Shown: positions 12,377 through 24,364, numbered from the stretch's first letter. The stretch: 64,000 nt of DNA from Monosporascus cannonballus (GCA_004154925.1 QJNS01000113.1:186001-250000); one strand, 5' to 3'. The notes: a model not told the origin generated them from the sequence alone. Numbers and translations: made by a program.

Positions 12377-12480
12377 CATTATAACGTATTAATTAATTTA
12401 TTAGCCGTTGCGGAATAACGTATAAAAGCATTATAACGTATTAATTAATTTATTAGCCGTTGCGGAATACCGTATAAAAG
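12377..12480. repeat. Two tandem copies of a 52-bp unit
   Basis: Unit CATTATAACGTATTAATTAA... occurs at 12377-12428 and 12429-12480, with one base difference near the end of the unit, and a third partial copy starts at 12481. The near identity inside an otherwise heavily mutated region suggests the duplication arose after most of the RIP, or by local slippage. Confidence 0.85.
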
Positions 12481-12517
12481 CATTATAATAAGTATTAATA
12501 TAAATTAATTTACCGAA

Positions 12518-12522
12518 TTAAG
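12518..12522. repeat. Target-site duplication TTAAG, left copy
   Basis: TTAAG directly precedes the TG start of the inner gypsy LTR. The identical TTAAG follows the CA end of the other LTR at 18116-18120. Confidence 0.9.
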
Positions 12523-12712
12523 TGTTACAGGCTAAAGCTTATAGGGCAGCTCGGGCTTACGGAGCGAGCTTCTTAGCCCGAGCTCACCTATATGTATATA
12601 GGGAGCAGCCACCTTGCTGGTGGCTAGTTATTTTTCCTTTTTCTTTTTTACCTTAAATATAAACATTTATTAGGCCGTACCTCCGTTTAATTTACGTATC
12701 GTGCCCGTTATA
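12523..12712 (+). repeat. 5' LTR of inner gypsy element
   Basis: 190 bp, starting TGTTACAGGC and ending GCCCGTTATA. It aligns with 17926-18115; differences I compared are transitions. Confidence 0.9.
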
Positions 12713-14899
12713 TATATTTAAGGATATAAGTTATTATAGTTTTTAAAAAGCTAAGTAAAAGCGAAACGTTTTTTTAAAAATATCCTGGTTACGAATAATA
12801 AGCTAAAAAAAATTATAATAAAGTAATAATAAGGTAACATAATTAATGAAATTATGGGCGAATTTACAATATTAATTTCGTCCGAAATTACTAAGAAAAA
12901 TTTATAGTATTAATTATTTATTAATATGCTTTAAAAGTTTAATGTATAGTAAAAGAAATTTGTTAAATTAATTTTTAATCGTAACGAAATAATAAATAAT
13001 TTGCTTAATTAAATAACGGAAATAAAAAAAATAATTTTTTACGAAAACGAAAAAAAAACCTTTATAAAATAAGACATGCTTTATTAAGAATTTACGGTAA
13101 GCTCGCCGTTTAATAATACGTTTATAAGAACGAATTGTATATTTATAAAATAGTTTTCGTAAAATGGAAAATAAAAAACGTTCCATTTGTTTTTCGCCAT
13201 ATTTTGTACGAAAATAAAGGAAAACCGATTTATTTCCGGTTTCTTTATAATAACTTACTTAGGTATTATAATATTTATATTTACCGAAAAATAATTATAA
13301 TTTAATAATTAGTTCGAAATAAGAAAATTACGAAAAAATTTTAATATTAATAATTTTTTTATATAAAAAATAATTTAAAAATAAATAAACAGTATAATTC
13401 GTTAAAAGATAATTATAATATATAAAATAAGATAATAATTAACGGTTTTAAAATTATTTATTAAATTTTAAGTTTAAATTAGCTAAATATAAAGGCTTAA
13501 CGTAATTTTTAATAATTAAGATAATTTCCTTAAATACCGGTATTAATACGTAATTCCGTAACGTATTAATTGCGAAAAATATGCCTTATGATAATTATAA
13601 TCGTTAAATACGTAAAATAAAAAAGGTAATTAATCGTTTAAAAATTTTACCCGATTATTTTAAAAATAAAATAATAATAATTTGATATTTCGGTAAAAAA
13701 AATGAAACGGTTAATTAATAATAATATATTAATTAAATTAATAAATCGGTTTAAATAATAAACGGTTAAAGGACTATGTTTATAACTAACGTTATATAAT
13801 TAATTATATTAATTTTTAAATTTATGAACTAATAACGAAATAATTAAAAAAACCGATCCGGAAATAATTTGAGATAGGGTTCCGATAACCGGCCTTATGC
13901 GAAATAATTTTCCGATAACGAAATAAAAGTTCGGAAACGGAAAAAATAATATTTCCGTTACGCCGTTACGAATTATTCGAATTAGGAATACTTTAAATAT
14001 AAATCCGCAAAACGGTTTTATCTAGCTAAGATGGAGATTACGGTAATGAATTTGCGGAATACCGTTAACGAGGAAAACGATTCGGATAACGAAATTTAAA
14101 AAAATAACCTTTATTAAAAATTACTGGCAAAAAAGGGGTATAATAAAGGAAAAATTGCAGAAAATTAATAATAAATTAGATAATACCTTTTTTATATTAA
14201 ATACTTTAATTATTAATATTATATATATAAATATTTTAATCGATAATAAATATATTTATTATTTTGTAATTAATTAGTAATTAATCCGCCGTTTAAAATT
14301 ATAACGTATATTTATTATACCTTATTAGTTAAGGCTGGCGAAAGATAACGAACTTATACTAATCGTAATCCGAAAAATTATTTACGTTAACGTAAATTTA
14401 AATAACTGCTTAAAACGAATCTGGGGTTACGTAATTAAAAATTCTTTTTATTTCTTTATTTTAGAAAAATTTTAAATAAAATATAATAATATCGTATATA
14501 AGACAAAATAACGGTTTATCCGTTTTGCGAATGACGTTACCGCGCCTATATTACGCAAAAAAGGATGGTTCGATAAAGAGTTTAAAGACCGCTTAAAAGG
14601 GCGGTTATAAAAGTATAAAAAAACCTGCTTAATAACGGTTATGATCTTTACGGCGATAATGCGGTAAAGCTGTTATAAAAAGAACGAGATATAGTTATTC
14701 GTAATTTTTATAAAAGATATTAACAAAGTTTTAAAAATAAAACCGTAATTAATTTCTAAAGATAAAACGAAACGTTTTTCTAAGGAGGTACGGAAATTCC
14801 AAAACCTTTTTGCAAATAACGAAAATTTATCGTTATTATTTTATCGTAATAATAACGACGTAACGATAAATCTAAAAACAGATATTTTGAGTTAAAAAA
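12713..14899. other. Inner gypsy 5' leader and gag region, unreadable
   Basis: The position is that of the primer-binding site and gag, but mutation is so heavy that no knuckle or capsid motif can be named. Minus-strand frame 12968-13186 is Lys/Phe/Tyr-rich chance coding and is not called. Confidence 0.5.
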
Positions 14900-17800
14900 T
14901 AATCTTATAAGGACTTTTATACGGGATATTAAAAAAATTATTAATTTTACGTAAAATACTTATAAACCTGCTTATTAAAAATTGGATTCGGGTTAATAGT
15001 TCCTTTGTAAATACCTCGGTATTATTTGCAAAAAAATTTAACGAAAGTTTACCGTTTCATAGAAATTATAAAAAATTAAATAAAATTACGAAATGAAATT
15101 ATTACCCTTTTTCGTTAATAAAGGAAATATTATAAATTTTATTATAAGCTTAATAATTTATAAAGCTTAATATTTAAACGGTTTTTTACCGGTTACGTAT
15201 TCGCTAGGAAAATAAATGAAAAATTGTATTCTGTATACGTTTCGGGTTTTTCGAATAGTTAATATATTTATTCGACTTTAATAATATACCGGCTGTCGTT
15301 TAACGTTATATTAATATTACGTTAAAATATTATTTTAATAATTTTTGCTTTATATATATAAACGATTTATTAATTCTTTTTCCGTTTTTAAATTAATTAT
15401 ATAATTAAAATTAAGTTGGTATTTTGCCGTTTAATAGAAGCAAAACTAAAATTGGACTCGGATAAATACGAATTCGTAATCCAGAAAATGAAATACCTAA
15501 AATTTATTATCGAAACAAAAATAAGTTTAAAAATTAATTTCAAAGAAGTAATTGTTATTTGGGAATAAAAGACCTTTATTAACATAAAAAATGTTAAAAA
15601 CTTTATTAAATTTACTAACTTTTACCGAATCTTTATAAAAGATTTTAGTAAGATAACGGTTTTTTTTACGATTAATTAAGAAAAAAATATTTTTATTAAA
15701 AAATAAAACATAATAAGCTTTTAACTAATTTAAAACAAATTTTATTATAATATTTATTTTTATGTATTAAATATTTTAGAAAAAACGGTAATAAAAATAA
15801 GGTATTCCGGCTGGGTAATTAAAAAATATTTATCTTAATTTAACTTATTAAGACGTTTATAATTAATTACGTATTATTTAAAATAATTATTATTAATTAA
15901 ATATAATTACGAAATATACGGTAAAAAGTTATTAATTATCGTTAAAACGTTAACGAAATTGGAAAAAAGTTTTAAAAATTAATTAATTTTTTTATAATCT
16001 TAATAAATTACGCAAATTTTTAATATTTCATAAATATCCGTAAATTTATTAAAAGATAAATTCGATAAACCGGCTTTTTATCCGCCTTTAATTTCGTATT
16101 TAAATATTACTTTAATTAATTAGTAAATCGACCTAATATTATCTTTTACAAATTACAAAACGTAATTTACGGCAAAAAAAATATTAAGCTTAAAAAATAA
16201 ATGGCCCGGTTAATTAAAGAGAAATAATTATTTAACGAATTAACGTAAATTTAGGAAATTCTGATAATCGTAATTTACTTAAAGTAAGGCAATAACGAAC
16301 GACCGATTATACTCTCCGATAAAAAAGTATTTTTCGAAAAAGTTTTTTAAAAAATATAAGATTTAAAAATTATTAAAAATAAAACCTTAAATATGGCATA
16401 CGCCGCCATGGCCTAAAAATTATATAATTTTCCCCTAATTATAAATACGGTACAAATTTTTATAACGGAATATTTTTTCGACCTTAAAAATTTTTTATAA
16501 TTTAAAAAACGTACTTAAATTTTTGTTTAAAAGCCGTTCCAGACATTATTAATCTAACGGGTATACAACTTTTATATTACCGACTACTTAAAAAAAATAT
16601 TACGTTAACAATATTAATTCGTAATTATTACTAGCCGGAATAAACGTAAAATATTCGCCATTTTTGCCGTAATTACGATATATATAATAAGTCGTACGTA
16701 TAAAAGAAAACAAAAAAAAGGTTATTACGGCTCTTACTTATTCCGGATTAATTTTATTCAGATTTTTCGGTAAATTTTATAATCGACTTCCTAGCAAAGC
16801 AAAAAAAAAGGACACCTGTTTTTTTATAATATTTTACGATCGTTTAACGAAAATAATTATTTTAAAATCGATACCTAATATAAATACAAAAATATATGTT
16901 TAACGTTTTATTATTAATTAATAAAAATATTACGATTTCTTTAAAAAATTAATATTTAATAAAAGAAATAATTAAATAAATAAATTCTGGACTTATTTAT
17001 ACGACTTAATAAATATATAGCAATAACTTAATATATCCTTTTACCTTTAAATAAACGGAATTACGGAAAAAATTAACGAAAAAATTTTCGCATATTTCTC
17101 TTATTTTATAAATTACGTAAAATATAACTGGGCCAAATTTCTATTAATAACAGAATTAACTTTTAACAATAAAAATTTTTCGTTAAAGGTAAATTTTTTT
17201 AACTTATAAATACAATATAAAGCTTATTAACGAGGTATCGGTAACTCCTTAATTAATTTTTAAAACAAAAAAAATATTAATTTCTTAAAAAAATTACAAA
17301 AAAATACGAAATTTACATAAGTTATTATAACGTTAATTTAAGTTTAAATAAAATAATTAATTAATATTTTTAAAAAAATAAATATTACGTTTTAAAATAA
17401 AGAACTTAATATAATTAAATTTAAAAAACGTAATTATTTTGTAATTATATAAAACGTTATTTTAAATATATATTAAATATAAATTTATTATAATTATATC
17501 GTATAATATTATAAAATTAAATGTATTATTAAAAAGATATTTAAATTTCGACGTAAACTTTTTAAAGTTAATAATAAAAAATTTGTTACTTAATTAAATT
17601 ATAAATAATAATTAATTATTACCGATATTATTTAAAAAAATTATATAATAAAATATATATTAAAGGCCGAAAATAGACATATAGGCTGCGGTCGCCGAAA
17701 AAAGCTATTTATAAAATAGGCAAGTTACGCCGAACCGGTATAAAAGTTAAATAATAATTTCGAAAATATAATTATTTTTAATAATTTCGAAAAATTATTC

Positions 17801-17910
17801 GGAAACGAAAACGAAATCGGCGAAAACGTAAAGATATAAATAAGGATAAAAAGAAAAAAATATAAACAAAGCCGTTATCGCCTCGCCGTAACCTCGTTAT
17901 TCCCTAAGGG
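14900..17910 (+). pseudogene. Degraded pol of inner gypsy element: RT to chromodomain
   Basis: Motifs in order: SVLFAKKF (near 15020), a WKT-like block mutated to stops (about 15210), FGFFE, and the active-site region YINDLL at about 15352-15370. The expected first Asp of YxDD is Asn there (AAC from GAC), one transition. The chromodomain lies near 17640-17810 and the frame runs towards the polypurine tract with LFPKGEKGG. Stops are found throughout. Loss of the catalytic Asp alone would kill the polymerase. Confidence 0.75.
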
Positions 17911-17922
17911 CGAAAAAGGGGG
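17908..17922 (+). other. Polypurine tract of inner gypsy element
   Basis: GGGCGAAAAAGGGGG lies 3 bases upstream of the 3' LTR. It survived RIP, as an all-purine tract without CpA would. Confidence 0.7.
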
Positions 17923-17925
17923 TAA

Positions 17926-18115
17926 TATTACAGGTTAAAATCTATAGGGCAATTCGGGCTTACGGAACGAACTCCTTAGTCCGAACTTACCCATATATAT
18001 ATAAGGAACAGTTACCTCGCTGGTAACTAGCTATTTCTCCCTTTTCTTCTTTATCTTAAATATAAACCTTTGTTGAGCCGTGCCTCCGTTCAACTTACGT
18101 ATCGTGCTCGTCACA
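17926..18115 (+). repeat. 3' LTR of inner gypsy element
   Basis: 190 bp, starting TATTACAGGT and ending TGCTCGTCACA. The first base pair of the canonical TG is mutated to TA. Confidence 0.9.
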
Positions 18116-18120
18116 TTAAG
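18116..18120. repeat. Target-site duplication TTAAG, right copy
   Basis: Identical to 12518-12522, which confirms that 12523-18115 entered the outer element as one insertion. Confidence 0.9.
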
Positions 18121-18341
18121 TTGTTATTATAGGAAAAAAAAATTAAAATAAGTAAAAACGTAAGCGCGTTTTTATATATAAGCCTATTTAGCGCATAATT
18201 AACTTATAATCAGTTACTTAAATTAAGCCTAGTTCGAAAATCGATAAATTTCCAAATTTCGAACTAATTAAAAACTAAAAATTAACGTAATTATTAATTT
18301 TGCAATAAATTAACCCCTTTTAGGAAAAGTAGGAAGTAATA

Positions 18342-18526
18342 TAATGGGGCTATATAGAGCCCTATTATAAAGCACCGAACAAACGCCGGTACTAAGCAGT
18401 ATTAACGCAGCGCTTTATATGCGAACACATACAACTATATTTTTATTTTCCTTTTTTTTTCTTTTTAGCTAGAAAATAAACTCTTATTGGCAACTAATTA
18501 TAAACCGCTTAGGTAAAGTCTTTTAC
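18342..18526 (+). repeat. 3' LTR of outer gypsy element
   Basis: Starts TAATGGGGCTATATAGAGCC and ends CTTTTACA. It pairs with 5981-6164. A purine-rich stretch (GGAAAAGTAGGAAG) lies just upstream, as expected for a polypurine tract. Confidence 0.85.
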
Positions 18527-19098
18527 ATTAATATTAATTTATTTATAAGTTTTTATTAATTTTATTTATAATTACATATTTTTATTTAACCAGTTTTTAA
18601 TTTATATAATTTTAACCGTAGTTATAATACTAGTATTTATCGTTATTACGTATAAATTATCAAAGTATTAAAAGAAAATTTAAAATAACATTTTATTTAT
18701 AATTACGAAACTTCGCTTTTACGACAATGAAAAATATTATATCATTGTTATCGAGCTTGTTAAGTTATAAAGGTTTGAAATTATAATAATTATTGCATTT
18801 AAAGTGCGTTTTTATCCGATATCGACTAGCGCCTGCTACTAGTGGGACCTACATCTTTTGTATCAAATGGTTAGCATCTTACGAGTAACACGTCGTCTGC
18901 GAGGCTTCACCCTAACATTTCGCAAAATACCCGGGGCGTAATTTGTAATCTTACACCTTACTCACCCACCACCGTTTCTAAGCAAGATTCGGGAGATTAT
19001 TCACCCTATACGTGCATATATGAGGATGAGAAACGTCGACACATAGTATACTAACGGCATCACAATCCCATGTACATCAGAAGTCTAATCGACTCATC
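18527..19098. other. AT-rich right flank then reductase upstream region
   Basis: AT-rich to about 18790, then ordinary composition. The second half is the upstream region of the reductase pseudogene. No other feature is seen. Confidence 0.5.
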
Positions 19099-20154
19099 AT
19101 GGCGCCCTCTACCATGAAAGCACTCATCTCTGTTGAAGGTAAAAGCGCTTCCGTCCAGTCAGTCCCCGTGCCTACCCCTGGTGGGGGAGAAATTTCTCGT
19201 CAAGGTGCACTATGTAGCACAGAACCCCACCGATTGGAAGGCGATGGCGCACGTGCCACCGGGCCGTACCATTGGTTGCGACTTCGCAGGGACCGTTGAG
19301 GACTCGAACGGGTCCCACTGGAGGGAGGGTCAACGCATAGCCGGCTTCGTCCAAGGAACGACGCCCAGTCCGCCACGGGGCGCGTTCGCCGAGTACGCGG
19401 TCGTCGAGTCGAGCTCGGTGTGTTTGCTATTCCTGACGAGGTATCATACCAGGACGCAGCCGTCGTCCCGCTGGCCTTCGCGACGGCCGTGCAGGCGCTA
19501 TTCCAACGCTTGAAGCTTCCTGAGCCAAGCAAGCCGGCCAAATCCACTTTCCCCGTGCTCATCAACGGCGGCACCTCGAGTGTGGGCCATTACGCCGTGC
19601 AGCTGTGCAGGCTGGCGGGCGCGTTTGTCGTCGCGACCGGGTCGAAGAAGAACCACGAGCTGCTCAAGTCCTTGGGCGCCGACGCCACGGTCGACTACAA
19701 GGACACGGACTGGCCGGAGCAGGTGCGCAAGGTGACGCACGACGGCCTCGAGTACGCCTTTGACTGCATCGTGGAGAAGGGCTCGCCGCAGCAGATAGCG
19801 AAGGCCCTCTCGCCGACGAAGGGCGGGCACATCGTGACCATCCTCCCCGTCGTGGACACCAAGGACGAGGTTCGCCAACTGAACAGCAAGGCCAAGCTGG
19901 AGAGCACCATCGTGTACACCGTCTTCGAGCGGCCCCTGAGATACGGTGCCTTCGAAAACTGCGGGGAAGCAACACCGGAGGACAAGGCGATCTGGGAGAA
20001 GTACCTGGCGATTCTGCCTGAAATTTTGACGAAGGGCAAGATCAAGCCGAACAGAGTGCGGGAGATGGGCGGCATCGAGGACATCCTGACAGGGTTCAGG
20101 GAGCAGAAGGAGGGGAGAGTTAGTGCTGAGAAGCTTGTTTACAAGATCGCATAG
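19099..20154 (+). pseudogene. Zinc-type medium-chain reductase (trans-enoyl reductase-like) with two frameshifts
   Basis: Start ATG 19099 (MAPSTMKALISVEG) and stop TAG 20152-20154 enclose a protein of the MDR superfamily, enoyl reductase (ToxD/LovC-like) branch. N-terminal catalytic fold: NPTDWKAMAHVPPGRTIGCD and GAFAEYAVVESS. NADPH-binding motif: INGGTSSVGHYAVQLCRLAG. C-terminal end: FREQKEGRVSAEKLVY. Family members are about 350 residues and reduce enoyl intermediates, some beside polyketide synthases. The frame breaks twice. Near 19190 one base is extra in GAAATTTCTCGTC. Near 19417 two bases are extra or one is lost in GGTGTGTTTGC. Neither looks like an intron, because conserved residues are continuous across both sites. 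Recent pseudogene or two sequencing errors are both possible. No synthase gene is nearby. Confidence 0.82.
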
Positions 20155-21981
20155 ACCGATCATACGAGGAAAAATAGAGATACGATGCTAGAGACCCGAG
20201 CCAGTAGAGCCGCCTATAAGTACTATGACTAAGATGCAACACAATAATTCTCCTGCTAGCGATGTGCTCCCGCGGACGGCGAAATAGCAACACCTCTAAC
20301 AATTTCTTGTATCTTATGGCCAAAACTCCAACTCATATCGTAACATCACCGATTAGATTGCCTAAAGCCGCTCCCACTTCGCCTTTAAGGTAACGTGTCA
20401 GTTAGCTGCTACCGAGAATTGGTGGAGGTGCTGCCATTTTGCCGTTCGTCGGATATTAACCTAAGACGTACAGAAGGTGCTTCAGCGTGGAAGCTAATAG
20501 CCCTGTGTAAAGTGTAAGAGTATCGTAGGCGACTCCATGCAATGATAGAGCATCTCGTTGCCCTCCCGATCCTTATTCGCAACCTGGGATCTAGTTCTGA
20601 GTAACTTGGGCTTAAGTCGCGTGAGGACGTAAAATCATTCTGGCTACATCCCATATTTAAGAAGCACTTGGAGCTTCTTACAATAAAGCTTAATGGTTGC
20701 AAGTACGTAATATGAGGTAGGCACATGTATTCTCCAACTTGAGCTCTGCAGTCTGCCTAGCAGCGGAATAGCGCCCCTTTTCAGGGAAACGGGACCCACC
20801 AACTGGCTAACAGCTGACAACTTACTGTAATCAGCTGCATTCTGTCCCGCCCTACGAACCTCACCAATCATTCACCTCTTAATGAGCCTCGAGAAACAAT
20901 ACATATTCTATCACTTCGGGCCTATCCTTGGTCTAAGCAACCTTCCCCTTTGAGTCCAGGTTTGTTGGCGACCGCCCACTATTGCATTTCTCCCTCGCCA
21001 GTTGTTTGACAACGCGAACCTTGGGCAGCAACATTTCACTGGCAACGCTCGTCTCGTGTCCCTCGTTCGTGTTCTATTTCTTACTTTTCTCCGAATCCGG
21101 TATTTCTTCTTACCTTTAGCTTATTTTGGCTCCCTTCGTCCATCTCTGCGCAGCACATCGATCGGGCTATGCATGCTCCTGCCCTTTAATCTCCGATTAA
21201 GACTGCGCATGTTGTTGACTAGCGCTCTACTACCGCTTGGCTAGAGTAGCAGTTCACCCCAACGACATTGGACCTCTCTGTAACTTCGCGATCTCAGCCG
21301 GACCCGTAGGTATTTTATGCTCTGCCCTTTTATCTTCTTATTTGTTTCCTTTTCGTTTTCGTATATTTCATTTTATTTTTCATCTTGCGCGTTGCTGACC
21401 TGCACTTAAAAGTAGAGCGGAAAGCTTGTGGGACTGCTGAATTACAGGAAGTTCCTCGTGGTAGCATTTCCCTCACCTCTTACATTCAACCCCAGTCTTT
21501 CATCCAGCAGGCTTTATTGATCCCATTCTCCCGTTTCCTCGGTAACTGGGAAAATATTGGGTTGCCAGCCCGCTCTTATAGCCTTTCTTCTTGCGCTAGC
21601 CTCAATATATGGGCGTCCTCTTCATCCTCCCATCACTGGTAGAGTTACGCATGTTTACGTGTACAAGCACACATATGCAAACCACGAATCTACTAGCGAA
21701 GAAAAGGGATTGAGCCCATCTTCTCCTGGTTTATGTGCCATAACGCCTGCGGGGTGCCTGCTGTAGGGAATACCTTTGAAAGGAGCCCTTCTTACCTTCA
21801 GCCAACGGCATTCAGCCTACCTCGCGAACCCAACCTCGCAATAAATCTCCTCAACAGAAAGGAGCCTCAACGACGCTGGGTCTTTTGTATTGAGCTTAGT
21901 GTCTGAACTATATTTCCTGGGCGTGCTCTTCCCACCCTTCACCGTGGGTTTGACTGAAGGGATCCAGAACCTCCTCTTGCA
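20155..21981. other. Long intergenic region with pyrimidine-rich F-box upstream segment
   Basis: No gene is recognised. 21040-21390 and 21470-21540 are rich in C/T runs on the plus strand, typical of fungal promoters and 5' leaders, and lead towards the F-box ATG at 21982. Short open frames such as 21385-21642 look accidental, or could be upstream frames of a long leader. Confidence 0.5.
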
Positions 21982-23319
21982 ATGTCGACTTCCAACGATA
22001 CAACAGTGCAGCCGAGTCCCCCCATCTTTTCGCTCCCGTCGGAACTGATACTGATGGTTACCAACTCAATGCCTGTTGCTGACTCAATATGCCTTGCCCT
22101 TTCATGCCGTCACATGTATAACGCTGTTGACACGAAGTATTTTGACCTCATCCGCGCAACCAAGACAGAGAGTGACAGCCAAGGAAGACGTTACACCGCT
22201 GGGAATTTGGACGGCGTACGTTGGGAAATCTTGGAGAGCCTGCAATGCCAGTTTCATGATCTGGAACTTTGTCATATCTGTCGCATCTTCCATCCACGCG
22301 GCTCACCCGATTCACGGTCTTTATTGCGCCCAATCGAGTCTGACGGTTTTGCGTGTAATGCAAAAGAGTTCTATATCGGCAGATGGTTGATCTGGGGACT
22401 CGGATTCAGGGACGTCTCCGCTGTCATGAGCCGCCACGTTTTTGGCGAACCCTGTGGGCTTCCGCTTTCGGACCTGCATTTCTCAACCGACTGGACGTTT
22501 GCTTGCTGTTACAAGAAGATGTATAAGGCCCGGATGGCATCTTTCAAGGAATTCCTAAGTTACGTCAAGTTTGATACCGAAGCTATCATTGACAACAACC
22601 AGCTCATCGTCCATCGCTCACAGCGACTTTGGGTTCCCATCCATCAACAAGGCTCAGATGTTCTTCTTCGCTACGGCATCGGCAATGTTGCCAATGACCT
22701 TAGGATTTGCTCTCACTATTCAATAAACGCTCCCGAGATGGTCTCTAGGTTCATCGGACCCTTCGCAAGCGCCTTGCAGCTTGCGCTGGGTGCAGAGCAA
22801 GCCTACGGTCCTGGAATAAGGCCACAGAACGTATTCCGGCGTCCTCTCCTAACCAAGTGCCACAGCTGCCCCACTCAATTCCAGACAACATTCCATGTCC
22901 ACGAGCACGACAACAAGAGCGTCGAAGTTGTCATAGATGTGTGGCAAAACCTAGGATATGGTCGTTCTCCTGTCAAGCCTGGTTGGATTAATTGCTGGGG
23001 CTGCCTCAATCCCCGCTACGCCGGTGGTGGCAAGGATGAACAATGGAAGAACGAGTGGCGGGAATCCGACGTGAAGTACACCGATGAAGGACAAAGAGGT
23101 TCCTTCCGTGTCTCCGCCGGCGCGAGCGCAGCAACGCACCCATCCTCCCCTGCCGCAATCAATCACTGGAAAAGTCTCCCGGGGGCCGGAAATGACGATA
23201 TGGATTCATCTGGACCCTGGAACACCGTGGCGGTAGCGAAAACACCTGCATTGGGGCGTCTGGCTCCCATCCAGTTCAACCAACTTCTACGAAGGGTCGA
23301 GTCATCGATGATCGACTAA
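21982..23319 (+). CDS. F-box domain protein with three CxxC pairs
   Basis: An intronless 445-residue protein starting at ATG 21982. Residues 15-55 (FSLPSELILMVTNSMPVADS onward to CRHMYNA) form an F-box: LP-E-I-L-xxL-P-xD-L-LxCxxLY pattern. F-box proteins recruit substrates to SCF ubiquitin ligases through Skp1. Downstream there is no recognisable WD40 or leucine-rich repeat. There are three CxxC pairs at residues 97/100 (LCHICRIFHPR), 293/296 (CHSCPTQF) and 338/341 (NCWGCLNP). Paired like this they could bind zinc; CHxCxxFHP near the F-box is frequent in unclassified fungal F-box proteins. The C-terminal 80 residues are Ser/Ala/Gly-rich and probably flexible. The frame is intact and codon use is normal for the island. 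Substrate unknown. Confidence 0.85.
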   Translation: MSTSNDTTVQPSPPIFSLPSELILMVTNSMPVADSICLALSCRHMYNAVDTKYFDLIRATKTESDSQGRRYTAGNLDGVRWEILESLQCQFHDLELCHICRIFHPRGSPDSRSLLRPIESDGFACNAKEFYIGRWLIWGLGFRDVSAVMSRHVFGEPCGLPLSDLHFSTDWTFACCYKKMYKARMASFKEFLSYVKFDTEAIIDNNQLIVHRSQRLWVPIHQQGSDVLLRYGIGNVANDLRICSHYSINAPEMVSRFIGPFASALQLALGAEQAYGPGIRPQNVFRRPLLTKCHSCPTQFQTTFHVHEHDNKSVEVVIDVWQNLGYGRSPVKPGWINCWGCLNPRYAGGGKDEQWKNEWRESDVKYTDEGQRGSFRVSAGASAATHPSSPAAINHWKSLPGAGNDDMDSSGPWNTVAVAKTPALGRLAPIQFNQLLRRVESSMID

Positions 23320-24364
23320 TGGGATTACTAGGTCTCCGAACCCAAGAGAGCATGGCGGATGGTCTCGGTCAAGTCAGTGAAAAGCATCCACCAATAGCCT
23401 TCAGCAACCCTTCAATCTCGCGAACAGCAACTAAGGCTTTAAACAACCGCCCAAACTTTGTTAAACCCCCGTTTCCCCCAGTCACAACATTAATAATGTA
23501 CGAATATGTGTATCATATGTCTGTTTCCAACGAACCTCCGAAGTCCTCCTAACTTGGTTTCTATGAAGTCCTAAATTATGTTCGAGCAGGATAACAAAAG
23601 TTAATAACGTGGCGCAGTATCATGTTAAGGCCTTCCTAACGAGATAGTAACCATGTCAGATCATTTTTACCCTACGAAGACGAGACAAAGCAAGACGTGC
23701 ACTATGATAAGGCGAAGGGCAACTAAAAGCTTTAGAAGAATTCCAACACTCAAGGCTGTTCGCGGAGCCCAGCAATATTCTTGTGTCAGTGACCACATGG
23801 CCTTCTTTGTGGGCCCTGGGACGATCAACCTAATGTTACTCTTCATCAACTCTTAATTTCCATACGCCTCGGCATAATTCGCTTCGGCATAATAACACAT
23901 ATCTATACCCGTTCTGCGATCAGACGACAGCAATTCCCACACCATCTCACCCTATCTCAGTCAGAGATCAGGGGCGCTGGCAGGCAGTTACAAAGCTTTG
24001 GGGTCTAGTGGATGGTGAATTTGGCACTGAAGTTTCTGTGGGCCAATTTCAAGCTTGAATATGCACCTGGACTTTCAGCCGAGGTTTAGATCAAGAGGGA
24101 TACTGGGATTCGTGGCTTCTATAGAAGTGCTGAGGTACATGACGCAACAGCTATGGGGTTCCATGTGTCAGAATTGGGGAATGACGTCCCCACCACTTTG
24201 TGTATATATGGAAGTGTAGCCCCCCAAGCTTCCTGGTTTGGCATCGAGTAAGGAATCCAACAGGTATTTAACCTATCTTTGACACCAGTCAGTGTCACCG
24301 GTAGCAATACGATCCGTCGTATGGCTCTAATCAATCTACCTCATTAGCCGTTCCTTGCCCTGCT
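23320..24364. other. Intergenic; nothing recognised
   Basis: Several short frames (23319-23552, 23653-23856) have no family features and are left uncalled. No repeat or RNA gene is seen. Confidence 0.5.

Larger units (their letters stand above)
12523..18115 (+). mobile_element. Inner Ty3/gypsy chromovirus inserted into the outer element
   Basis: The element is 5593 bp with 190-bp LTRs at both ends and perfect TTAAG duplications outside them. Internal signals on the plus strand, in order: reverse transcriptase (about 14900-15400), a degraded RNase H, integrase, and a chromodomain near 17640-17810 (GRRKKLFIK and ASYAEPV). A polypurine tract GGGCGAAAAAGGGGG at 17908-17922 abuts the 3' LTR. The family differs from the outer element in LTR sequence. 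Confidence 0.92.
5981..18526 (+). mobile_element. Outer Ty3/gypsy chromovirus, RIP-mutated, host of a nested element
   Basis: Two direct repeats of about 185 bp (5981-6164 and 18342-18526) flank the block. Between them, on the plus strand, come a gag zinc knuckle (7337-7378), reverse transcriptase (8066-8700), RNase H (about 9050-9490), integrase with its C-terminal KYEINNKIWLSLKNI motif (about 10700), and a chromodomain ending PFKEFTDTAAL (about 10980-11125). This is the order of fungal Ty3/gypsy chromoviruses. With the nested element 12523-18115 and one TTAAG copy removed, it measures about 6.95 kb, a normal size. All frames carry many stops. No clear 5-bp target duplication remains (left flank AATTA, right flank TTAAT). 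Confidence 0.85.

Noticed and set aside
12377..12480. CRISPR-like repeat
   Set aside because: Two direct, abutting 52-bp copies without spacers in a fungal genome; a plain tandem duplication.
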